From: Verrucomicrobia bacterium IMCC26134
GTDB lineage: Bacteria; Verrucomicrobiota; Verrucomicrobiia; Opitutales; Opitutaceae
Direction: 5' to 3'
Assembly (NCBI GenBank): GCA_000972765.1
Contig: CP011265.1
Location: 3,531,001 to 3,595,000 of the forward strand
Length of the DNA stretch: 64,000 nt
The position numbers were made by a program, and so were the translations under genes. The notes under the pieces were generated by a model. The model had not been told where the DNA came from. It did no database searches and saw only the letters and a list, made by a program, of their open reading frames with translations. Each line of letters opens with the position of its first letter. Within the stretch, counting starts at the first letter, position 1. Below, in pieces: positions 8,398 to 17,900 of this stretch.

Positions 8398-8934
8398 TTG
8401 AACAACAACGCCCCCGCTCCGCTTTCGCCTCCCGCTTCCCCACCTCGCCGGGGTTTCTGGCAACGTCGTGTGCGCGATCCACTCATTGCCCTGATGACCC
8501 ACGGGACCAGCCCGGAGAAACTCGCCACCGGCATAGCCTGGTCGGTCGTGTGTTCGCTGTGCCCCTTTTTCGGCGTCACCACCGGCCTCAACGCCGCCGT
8601 CGCACTCTGGCGCAAACTCAACCAGCCGCTCATGCAGGCGCTCAACTACACCCTTAGTCCGGTGCATTTGATCATGATCCTGGTCTACGTGCGCACCGGC
8701 GAGTGGATCTGGAACGCCACCCAAGACCACTTCTCCCTGGTGGACATGTTCCGCTCCTTCAAAGAGCTCTCTTTTGGCGATTTTCTAAATAAATTCGCCT
8801 GGGCCGGCCTCCACGCCTTCACCGCCTGGGCCCTCACCGCGCCTCTGCTTTTCGCGATCGCCTACTTTCCCGCTCGCGCCGCCCTCCGCCGGCTCGCCCA
8901 CCTGTTGCCGCCCGAAAAAGACGTCGCCAGCTGA
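8398..8934 (+). CDS. DUF2062 membrane protein
   Basis: This is a 178-residue protein with the DUF2062 layout: a basic N-terminus, an RDPLIALMTHGTSPEKLA block, then hydrophobic segments containing CPFFGVTTGLNAAVALW and a C-terminal pair of helices. No ATG is available at the expected place, and the TTG at 8398 is used here because an in-frame stop lies directly upstream at 8383. The next in-frame ATG would remove the conserved N-terminal block. It closes the DUF1365-CFA-DUF1475 cluster. Confidence 0.78.
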   Translation: MNNNAPAPLSPPASPPRRGFWQRRVRDPLIALMTHGTSPEKLATGIAWSVVCSLCPFFGVTTGLNAAVALWRKLNQPLMQALNYTLSPVHLIMILVYVRTGEWIWNATQDHFSLVDMFRSFKELSFGDFLNKFAWAGLHAFTAWALTAPLLFAIAYFPARAALRRLAHLLPPEKDVAS

Positions 8935-9074
8935 CCCTCGCCGTATCCGCCTCATTGTTTACCCTATCATCCCAGATGGGGCAAAGCGGGTTTGTGCAAA
9001 TCTCGCCGCTCGCTTGATTAACACCTACCCGCCGTCCCCGGGCCGCGCCTAGACGACCCACCCCTACCCCGCCC

Positions 9075-12000
9075 ATGACTGCCCGCCCCTCCCGGTTCGG
9101 CCCGCACTTTGCGTTCTCCGTCGCACTTGCCCTGCTCGCTTGCCTGCCCGCCTCCGCCACCCTCACTCAACGCTGGTCGTTCAACAACAACACCAGCATA
9201 GCCCCGTCCGGCACCACCCTCGCTGATTCGGTAAGCGGCACGCTCGCCACGGTGCGCGGCAACGGCGCCAGCTTGAACGGCTCGGCCATTGTCCTGCCCG
9301 GCACCACCAACGGCAACCAGACCGCCGCCGCCGTCTCCGCCTACCTCGACCTGCCCAACGGTTTCATTTCTTCCCGCACCCACCTGACGGTCGAGATCTG
9401 GGCCACGCCCGTCACCGTCAAGGCCTGGCAGCGTCTCTTCGATTTCGGCAACATGGCCGGCGCGGGCGACGGACTGGGCGCCACCGGCGAATGGACCGGT
9501 GGCCTCACCACCGCTCCCGGCACGACCACCGCGTCGGACGAGTTTGCCCTCACCCTGGCCGTCAACAGCGATCTCAACACCCACCGCCTCTACGGCCGGC
9601 TCAACTACGCCGCGCCGAGCACGGGCAATTACTACGTCGAGTCCACCCAGGCCACCACCGCCGGCCAGCGCTACCACTACGTCGTCACGTTTGAAAACGG
9701 CGTGGGCACCTACGGCAGCGCCGGCGCGCGCGAGACTTGGTATCGCAACGGCATACAGGTCGGCACCGTCGACGTGCCTTGGCAGCTCAGCCAGCTCAAC
9801 GACGTCAATAACTGGATCGGCCGCTCCCAGTTCTCCGGCGATAATCTCTCCAACGCCTCCTTCGACGAGATCCGTCTCTACAACCATGTCCTGAGCGTCG
9901 CCGAAATCTCCGCCAACTTCGCCGCCGGCCCCGATAGCATAGTCACCCCGCCCGCGCCCGTCACAGCCCCCACCCCGGATCACCGCTGGATCTTTAACCA
10001 ACAGGCCGATTCCACGGTCGATTCCGGCCTGGCTTTCGCCGACAATATCGGCGGCCTGGTCGCTACCTTGCGTGGCAACGGAGCCACCCTCACCGGCACC
10101 GCCCTGCGCCTGCCGGGCACCACCGATGGCAACCAAACCGCCGCCACCATCTCCGCCTACCTCGACCTGCCCAACGGCATTATCTCCGCCCAACCAAGCC
10201 TTACCTTCGAGGCCTGGGTCACGCCGCTCTCCTCCAAGAATTGGCAGCGGCTCTTCGATTTCGGCCGCTGCGCCACCACCTCAGGCGCCGGTGCGGCCAC
10301 CGGCGAGATCATCGACGGCCCCTCCATCCCCGGAGGCACCGGCGGCTACGACAACATCGGCCTCACCCTCAACACCGGCACCGATCTCAACAGCCAGCAA
10401 CTCGAGGGCCAATACGATGGCAACGCCCCCCTCTACTCCAGCACCACCGCCGCCACCGCCGCCGGCACGGAATACCACTTCGTGTTCGTGATCGAGGACG
10501 GCGCCGGCACCTACGGAGCCGGCGGCTGCCAGGTGCGCTGGTATCGCAACGGCGCCCTGCAAAACTCCATGGATTTGCCCTTCCACACTGCGGGCATGGA
10601 GGACGTCAACAACTGGATCGGCCGCTCCCTCTATTCAGGCGACTCCAACTCCAACTTCACCCTGAACGAGCTGCGCCTCTACCGCCGCGCCCTCTCCGCC
10701 GGGCAGGTCGTCGCCAGCTACAACGCCGGAGCCGATCCGGGCGCAGGCGCACCCGAACCCCTTCCGCCCGCACCGCCCCCCGATAATCGCTGGTCCTTCA
10801 ACGCCGCCTCCGGCGCAGCCGCCTCCGGCACCGCGTTGGTCGATACTTCCGCCCGCGAGACCATCACGGTGCGCGGCACTGGTGCCACCTTCAGCGGCAC
10901 CGCCCTCGTGCTCCCCGGCACCACCAACGGCAACCAGACCGCCGCCGCCATCTCCGCCTACCTCGACCTTCGCAACGGCTTCATCTCCGAACATCCCAGC
11001 CTCACCCTCGAGGCCTGGATCACCCCGCTGTCCTCCAAAAACTGGCAGCGCCTCTTCGATTTCGGCAACTGCACCCTTACCAGCGGCAACGGCGCGGCCA
11101 CCGGCGAGATCATCGATGGAGCCGCCGCCCCGGGCGGCTTTGTGGCCAACGACAACCTGTTCCTTTCCCTCAACGTCAACAACACCCTCGGCTCCCACCG
11201 CCTCGCCGCCAAACTCGACGCCGCTGGCGAAACCGGCCTCAACACCGACCTTTCCTCCACCACCGTCGCCGGCACCGAGTATCACTACGTGCTCACGGTC
11301 GAGGACCAGGCCGGCGCCTACGGCGCCGCCGGCTGCCGCGTGCGCTGGTTCCGCAATGGCGAACTCCAGGGCTCGACCGACCTGGCTTACCACCTCTCGG
11401 ACCTCACCGACGTCAACAACTGGATCGGCCGCTCCCAATGGGCCGCCGACAGCAACTCCAACCTCGCCCTCAACGAACTGCGTTTCTACCCCCGCGCCCT
11501 CTCGACCCCCGAGGTCGTCAGCAGCTACCAGGCGGGCGCCAACGCCGCCTTCGCCGCCCCGCTCGCCAACGCCGACACCGCCCTCATCCAGCCCGCCCAA
11601 AAAGTCCTCGTCGACGTGCTCGCCAACGACACCGGCGCCCCCATCCCCGCCACCCTCCAGCTCGTCACCCCGCCAGCCACCGGCACCGCCACTATCAAGG
11701 GCGGTAAAATACTCTACGCCCACTCCGGCTCCTCCGCCGCTCCGGTCACCTTCACTTACCGCGTGGGCAACGTCAGCGGCTCCACCGCCACCGGCACCGT
11801 CACGATCAATTTCGCCACCGCGCTCCGCATCACCAACCCGGCCGTCGCCATGCCCGTCGCGCCGCCCGCGACTTTTTACCAGGTCGTGGACGCCCTTCCG
11901 GGCGTGACTTTCAACGAACCGGTCGGCCTGAGCACCCAGCCGGGCAACACCCGCCGCCTCTACGTCCTCGAGCGCATGGCCAAAATCCAGCTCGTGCCCG

Positions 12001-14480
12001 ATGTCACCGCCTCCGCCCCGGCCAAAAAACTCTTCCTCGACCTCCAGCTCGCCATCGCCGGCCGCACCCCGGCCGAGACCATCGAGAACGGCGCCAACTA
12101 CGAAAACGGCCTCCTCGGCCTCGCCTTCCACCCGCAGTATTCGACCAACCGATACTTCTACGCCGCCTACACCGTCCGCATCGGCGGGGGTTCCTATTAC
12201 GAACGCATCTCCCGCTTCCGCGCCAGCGCGACCGATCCCGACGTCGCCGACCCCGCCTCCGAGCTCATCCTCCTCCAGCAACTCGACGAGGGCGCCAACC
12301 ACAACGGCGGCGACCTCCACTTCGGCCCCGACGGCTACCTCTACTACGCCGCCGGCGACGAGGAGAACCCCAACGACTTCCGCCAGAACAGCCAGCGCCT
12401 GGACAAGGATTTCCACGCCGGTATCTTCCGTTTCGACGTCGATAAAAAGCCCGGCAACCTCGAGCCCTCCGCCCACCCGGCCATCCCCACCGACGCCGGC
12501 CTCGCCCGCTTCTCCGTGCCGGTCGACAATCCCTTCGTGCCCGTCGCCAAAGGCGGCTCTTGGGACGGCGTCTGGAACGGCGTGCCCATCACCGACGCCG
12601 CCAAGCTCCGCATGGAATACTGGGCCGTGGGCCTGCGCCACCCGTGGCGTTTCTCCTTCGACCCCCTCACCGGCCAGCTCTGGGGCGGCGACGTCGGCCA
12701 GAACACCTACGAGGAGATCAACCTCATCGTGAAAGGCGGCAACTACGGCTGGGTCTGGCGCGAGGGCCTCAGCGACACCACCTTCGCGACCAATCCCACC
12801 CGCCCCGCCGCCTTCACCTCCCTCGATCCGGTCTGGGTTTACCCCCACACCTCCATCGCCGGCGCCGATCCGCTTTTCGCCGGCAACTCCGTCGTCGGTG
12901 GCGTTGTTTACCGGGGCTCGCGCTTCCCCGCCCTCTACGGCCACTACATCTTCTGCGATTCCGTCTCCGGCCACATCTGGCAGCGCGATCCCTCCACCGG
13001 CGGCGTCACCCGCATCACCGGCGTGCCCGGCGTCTATGGCGGCCTCGTCTCCATGGGCGTAGATCCGTCCAATCAGGACGTGCTCTTCGCCGACTACCTG
13101 AACAGCCGCATCATCCGGCTCACCACCGGCACCGTCTCCAGCACCTTCCCCGCCACCCTCAGCGCCACCGGCCTGTTCGCCGATCTCACCGACCTCTCGC
13201 CCAGCCCCGGCCTCATCCCCTACGAACCCAACCTCACCTTCTGGAGCGACTACGCGGTCAAGCGCCGCTGGTTTACCATTCCCTCCTCCTCCGGCCAGAT
13301 GACCTGGCAGCGCGATGCCAACTGGACCTACCCCGCCGGCATGGTCTTGGTGAAGCACTTCGACATCGATCTTACCCGGGGCAACGCCGCCACCCGCCGC
13401 CGCCTCGAAACCCGCGTCCTCGTCAAAGGCGACACCGGCTTCTACGGCGTCAGCTACCGCTGGAACGACGCCCAAACCGAGGCCTCCCTCGTGCCCGACG
13501 AGGGCGCCGAGTTCGACTTCACCGTCACCGAAAACGGCGTTCCCCGCACCCAGCACTGGACCATCCCCGGCCGCACCAGCTGCCTCACCTGCCACACCCC
13601 GCAATCCGGCGGCCCCCTCTCCTTCAACACCCGCCAGCTCAACCGCGACAACGTCATCCACGGATACTCCGGCAACCAGCTCTCCACCCTCGCCGCCGCC
13701 GGCTACTTCGCCAACCCCGTCACCGATCCCAAGATCCTCCCGCGCCACGTCCGTCCCGACGAGACGCTCTACTCCGCCGAGGCCCGCGCCCGCTCCTACC
13801 TCGCGGTCAACTGCGCCTACTGCCACCGCTCCGACGGCACCGTCTCCGGCGCCTTCTGGGACGGCCGCCCCCAGCTCACCCTCGCCCAGACCAACCTGAT
13901 CAACGGCCCCGCCACCAACAACGGCGGCAACCCGGCCAACCGCCTCGTCGTCCCCGGCGATCTCACCCACTCCATCGTCTACAACCGCGTCTCGGCGCAA
14001 AACGGCTTCACCCGCATGCCTCCGCTCGCCACCTCCGAGCTCGATCCCGCCGGCATCGCCCTCCTCGCCGAGTGGATCGCCGCCGTTGGCGCCCGCCCCG
14101 GCTACGCCACTTGGCGCGCCGCCACCTTCGGTGACGCCACCTCGCTCAACGGGGCCGAAACCGCCGACCCCGACGGCGACGGCCTGAACAACCGCGCCGA
14201 GTTCATCGCCTTCACCGATCCGCTCGACAGCGCCAGCACCCTCCGCGTCACCCTCGCCCCCGCCGCCGGCGGCACCGCCCTCACCGTCTCCTTCACCCTC
14301 CCGCCCGACCGGCTCTGGATGATCGAGGCCTCCACCGACCTGGTCTCCTGGGCCCCCTGGAGCGTGAACGGCGCCGACGGCCTGCCCCGCGCCGCCACCA
14401 CCTTGATCCAGCTCACCACCACCCTGCCCTCGGCCGAGGCCCCGCGCCTCTTTTTCCGCCTCCAGCTCACGGAGCCCTGA
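9075..14480 (+). CDS. Giant secreted protein: three LamG domains, sugar-dehydrogenase propeller, diheme cytochrome region
   Basis: This 1801-residue protein has a signal peptide (cleavage near residue 28). Three LamG/concanavalin-like domains follow (about 30-285, 295-555, 565-825), then a beta-sandwich linker (about 830-915). Next is a glucose/sorbosone-dehydrogenase-like six-bladed propeller (about 930-1360) with HNGGDLHFGPDGYLYY and AVGLRHPWRFSFDP. A region resembling the SO2930/TIGR03806 diheme cytochrome family follows, with two CXXCH heme sites (Cys1503-Cys1506-His1507 and Cys1580-Cys1583-His1584). A C-terminal module from about residue 1680 has a DPDGDGL calcium-type motif. The likely role is surface or periplasmic oxidation of a sugar, with electrons passed to heme and the LamG domains binding polysaccharide. 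The order of parts is read directly, but the function is inference. Confidence 0.88.
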   Translation: MTARPSRFGPHFAFSVALALLACLPASATLTQRWSFNNNTSIAPSGTTLADSVSGTLATVRGNGASLNGSAIVLPGTTNGNQTAAAVSAYLDLPNGFISSRTHLTVEIWATPVTVKAWQRLFDFGNMAGAGDGLGATGEWTGGLTTAPGTTTASDEFALTLAVNSDLNTHRLYGRLNYAAPSTGNYYVESTQATTAGQRYHYVVTFENGVGTYGSAGARETWYRNGIQVGTVDVPWQLSQLNDVNNWIGRSQFSGDNLSNASFDEIRLYNHVLSVAEISANFAAGPDSIVTPPAPVTAPTPDHRWIFNQQADSTVDSGLAFADNIGGLVATLRGNGATLTGTALRLPGTTDGNQTAATISAYLDLPNGIISAQPSLTFEAWVTPLSSKNWQRLFDFGRCATTSGAGAATGEIIDGPSIPGGTGGYDNIGLTLNTGTDLNSQQLEGQYDGNAPLYSSTTAATAAGTEYHFVFVIEDGAGTYGAGGCQVRWYRNGALQNSMDLPFHTAGMEDVNNWIGRSLYSGDSNSNFTLNELRLYRRALSAGQVVASYNAGADPGAGAPEPLPPAPPPDNRWSFNAASGAAASGTALVDTSARETITVRGTGATFSGTALVLPGTTNGNQTAAAISAYLDLRNGFISEHPSLTLEAWITPLSSKNWQRLFDFGNCTLTSGNGAATGEIIDGAAAPGGFVANDNLFLSLNVNNTLGSHRLAAKLDAAGETGLNTDLSSTTVAGTEYHYVLTVEDQAGAYGAAGCRVRWFRNGELQGSTDLAYHLSDLTDVNNWIGRSQWAADSNSNLALNELRFYPRALSTPEVVSSYQAGANAAFAAPLANADTALIQPAQKVLVDVLANDTGAPIPATLQLVTPPATGTATIKGGKILYAHSGSSAAPVTFTYRVGNVSGSTATGTVTINFATALRITNPAVAMPVAPPATFYQVVDALPGVTFNEPVGLSTQPGNTRRLYVLERMAKIQLVPDVTASAPAKKLFLDLQLAIAGRTPAETIENGANYENGLLGLAFHPQYSTNRYFYAAYTVRIGGGSYYERISRFRASATDPDVADPASELILLQQLDEGANHNGGDLHFGPDGYLYYAAGDEENPNDFRQNSQRLDKDFHAGIFRFDVDKKPGNLEPSAHPAIPTDAGLARFSVPVDNPFVPVAKGGSWDGVWNGVPITDAAKLRMEYWAVGLRHPWRFSFDPLTGQLWGGDVGQNTYEEINLIVKGGNYGWVWREGLSDTTFATNPTRPAAFTSLDPVWVYPHTSIAGADPLFAGNSVVGGVVYRGSRFPALYGHYIFCDSVSGHIWQRDPSTGGVTRITGVPGVYGGLVSMGVDPSNQDVLFADYLNSRIIRLTTGTVSSTFPATLSATGLFADLTDLSPSPGLIPYEPNLTFWSDYAVKRRWFTIPSSSGQMTWQRDANWTYPAGMVLVKHFDIDLTRGNAATRRRLETRVLVKGDTGFYGVSYRWNDAQTEASLVPDEGAEFDFTVTENGVPRTQHWTIPGRTSCLTCHTPQSGGPLSFNTRQLNRDNVIHGYSGNQLSTLAAAGYFANPVTDPKILPRHVRPDETLYSAEARARSYLAVNCAYCHRSDGTVSGAFWDGRPQLTLAQTNLINGPATNNGGNPANRLVVPGDLTHSIVYNRVSAQNGFTRMPPLATSELDPAGIALLAEWIAAVGARPGYATWRAATFGDATSLNGAETADPDGDGLNNRAEFIAFTDPLDSASTLRVTLAPAAGGTALTVSFTLPPDRLWMIEASTDLVSWAPWSVNGADGLPRAATTLIQLTTTLPSAEAPRLFFRLQLTEP
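9160..11550 (+). repeat. Triplicated LamG-coding segment
   Basis: Three consecutive segments of roughly 770-800 bases (about 9160-9930, 9970-10730 and 10780-11545) are clearly homologous at DNA level. For example, each contains nearly the same run encoding the pair ISAYLDLPNG / ISAYLDLRNG and each ends in a run for DVNNWIGRS. This points to fairly recent internal duplication rather than assembly of unrelated domains. Confidence 0.8.
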
Positions 14481-14912
14481 GTGGCCTCGGCTCTCTCATC
14501 CCGCGATCACCGGGCTGATACTATAGCTCAAGCCATCAGGCTTCTTAATGTATGCCATGATGTTTCATTCTGTTGATCTATCGTCCTAAATAATTTCCTG
14601 TATCCGATTTTTGAATATAATTTATATTTCATAAGTTACTTTAAATAAACGATTAAAATTCGTTACGTAATCGTTATTAGGCCAAAGACTCCGTCCCATT
14701 CGGGGCGCTAAAATCAATTGCCGCCGGGGGTCGAGTGATTACGCCTAGTCACCCTGTTACTCTGTTTCCTCCGAGTCAGATTCAGCTTACCCGGCTGGTT
14801 TTGACCCGTTTCACCCCGCCCCACCCCTAAATCCACCCTACTGCCTCAGGCAGGAAGCGTTCCTGCGCGGACCTCCGGCCATGCCACGCCCATAATACTA
14901 GTTTTCCATCCC
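14481..14912 (+). promoter_or_regulatory. Intergenic region with AT-rich block, candidate promoter of the 1761-residue protein gene
   Basis: No gene is seen in these 432 bases. A block at about 14520-14680 is strongly AT-rich against the very GC-rich surroundings. It contains a perfect TATAAT at 14616-14621, without a convincing -35 box, and a near-palindrome centred on TTACGTAA at 14662-14671, a possible operator. A small hairpin (14530-14545) could be a weak terminator of the upstream gene, and a perfect 7-bp stem with a GCG loop lies at 14850-14866 in the presumed leader. These are pattern-based suggestions only. Confidence 0.4.
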
Positions 14913-17900
14913 ATGAATACCCAGTTAAACACCCCTCCGCCTCGCGCCGCCTGGCGCTCCGCGACCCGGACACGGATCGCTCGATCCGCCTCCTTCCTCA
15001 GTCAAATCGCCTCCGCCAAACTCGCGGGAGCGATTCTCCTCTTGGCCGGCCTCGGCGCCACCGCTCACGCCGCCGTTGCCACTTGGGACGCCGGCGCCGG
15101 CACTCAGGATTGGAACACCGCCGCCAACTGGAGCGGTGACACCTTTCCCTCCGGCAATTGGCCCGACGGCGTCACCACGATCAACACCTCCACGGGGCTC
15201 TATCCCGTCATCACTGCCAACTCCGCCTTCACGCCCTCCGACATACTGATCGGCACCGGCGTCGGCGCCACCGGCCGCCTCGATCAGAACGCAGGCATCG
15301 CCGGCAGCGGCCCGGGCAACTGGCTCATCATCGGCCCGGACGGCGGCAGCGGCGTCTTCAACATCAGCGGCGGCACCTTCAACGCCCGCGAAGTTCACAT
15401 GGCCCGCTCCGGCGGCAACGGTAACGCCAGCGTCACCGTCTCAGGCACCGGCGTGCTCAACAGCACCGTCGGGGGCGTCGTGGTCGCCGATGGCACCGGC
15501 GGCAGCGCCACCGCCGTGGGCACCTTGAACGTGGATGCAGGCGGCACCGTGAACTCGGAGGGCGACCTGCTCGTCGCCTTCGCCGGCGGACCCAACACCC
15601 TCGGCACCGTCAACATCGCCGCCGGCGCGACCGTCAACGTCGCGTCCACGACCAAACGCTGGTTCATCATGAACCAATGGGACAACACCAAAGGCGTGGT
15701 GAACGTCAACGGCGGCACCATCAACCTCAATGCCAACACTGACCTGCGCTTCAGCGTCGGCTCGTGGGGACCCGGCGCCTCGAACGGCCCCAGCACCCTC
15801 ACCCTGAACTCCGGCGCCATCAACGGCGGAGCCGCCGCCGTGGTCGACTTGAACAATAACGCCGACCGCGCCGTCACCAACACCCTCAACCTCAACGGCG
15901 GCACCCTGACCATCAGCCAGATCATCAGCGGCAAGACCAACGGCGCCCGCGTGGTCAACTTCAACGGCGGCACCCTGAAGGCCTCCGCCACCAGCGCCGC
16001 CTTCCTCAGCGCCACCGCCGCCAGCACCGCTAACGTCAAATCCGGCGGAGCCATTTTCAACTCCAACGGCTTCAACATCACCGTCGCCAAGGCCCTCACC
16101 GCCGACGCCACCTCCACCGGCGGCGGCCTCACCAAACTCGGCACCGGCACCCTCACTCTCTCCGGCGTCAACACCTACACCGGCAACACCACCGTATCCG
16201 ACGGCGGCCTGACCCTCCCCGACAACGCCTCGCTGAAATTCGTCATCGGCGCCAACGGCGTGAACAGCAAGCTCACCGGCGCCACCGCCGGAGCGATCGC
16301 CCTCGACGGTGATTTCGACATCGATGTCACCTCTGCCGGCACCACCCTCGGCAACTCGTGGCAAATCGTGGAGAGCGCCCTGAGCAAGACCTACGGCGCC
16401 ACCTTCACCGTCACCGGCTTCACCCTCACCGACGGCAAGTGGATCAAGCCCGCCAACGGCGCCTTCTACAGCTTCGACACCGCCACCAGCGTGCTGAGCG
16501 TCATCGCAGATCCGGCCATCGTCTTCCCTCCGCCCACCGCCAACGCCGGCGCCGCCCGCACCAGCTACGCCATCGGCTCCGACTTCGCCCTAAGCGTCTC
16601 CGCTTCAGGCACCGGCACCCTGACCTATCAATGGTTTTTCCAGGCGACCGCAGGCGCCTCCCCTTCGGCCATCGGCGGTGCGACCAGCACCACTTACGCC
16701 ATCACGGGCGCAACATCAGGCACAGGCGGCATTTACTCGGTCGTAGTCACCGATAGCGCCGCCCCCTCGACGCCCACGACCGTCACATTCGCGGCCATCT
16801 CCGTGCTCCCCGGTTCCGACTTCACCCTCGCCTACTACCGCTTCGAGGACGGAGTCAGCGACGCCTTGATCACCACCACCTCCGACTCCATCCCCGGTGG
16901 CGATAACATGACCGTGCTCGGCACGCCCAACTACGCGGCGGACAGCCTTCCCTACACCAAGGTCCCGCGCACCGGCGCCACCAACACCCTCGGCGCCAAC
17001 TTCCCCGCTTCGGGCAACAACGGCCTCATCGCCCCGACCAACGGCGCACTCGCCGCCGCCGAGATGCTCGACTTCACCGTCGAAGCCTTCGTCCGCCTCG
17101 ACAGCCTCGCCGGCTGGCAGACCATCGTCGGCCGCGACGACAGCGGCAACCCCGGCCAGGGCGCGGCTGGACAGGGCTTGTTCTACCTCTCGAAAGCAAA
17201 CAACGGCGGCTTCCGCGTCGAGCTCATCAACAAGAGCAATATCAATATCCAGGTGAACAGCTCCTTCGTGCCCACCACGGGCACCTGGTATCACGTCGCC
17301 GCCGTGGGTGATGCCGCCAAGGGCACCCTCACCCTTTACGTGAACGGCAACTCCGTGGGCTCCGCCAACGGCTTCAACGGCCTGTTCGTTCCCTCCGTCG
17401 GTTCCGACACCCCCTGGACCCTCGGCCGCGGCGACTACGCCGCCGCTGACGTGGACTTCCTGCGCGGCGACTTGGATGAAGTTCGCTTCAGCCGTGCCGC
17501 CCTCCCTCCCAGCCAGTTCCTCGCCGCGACCGACGCCGGCACCCTCCTTCCTCCCGTCGTCAGCGTAGCCCCCGTCAGCCAGACCCTCCGCACCGGCGAC
17601 TCGGTCACCCTCAGCGTGACCGCCACCGGCACCAGCACCAACCTGACCTACGAGTGGTATAAGAACAGCGTCCTGATCGCAGGTCAGTCCACCTCGAGTC
17701 TGGCCCTGAACAGCGTCACCACCGCCGAAGATGCCACCTACAGCGTGAAGATCAGCGATCCGATCGGAGCGAACCTCGGCGTGGACGTCTCGACCACCTC
17801 TTCGGCCGTAGTCCGCGTGCTCGACGTCTCCACCAGCGCCCGCGCCATCGGCCTGAACTTCGTCGGCACCAGCAACGGCAGCAACTGGTCCGTCCAGATC

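Noticed and set aside
10635-14000. Open frame of 1121 codons antisense to the sugar-dehydrogenase giant
   Set aside because: It is a by-product of the very GC-rich third codon positions of the real gene. The translated product is low-complexity Gly/Ala/Val/Glu with no domain.
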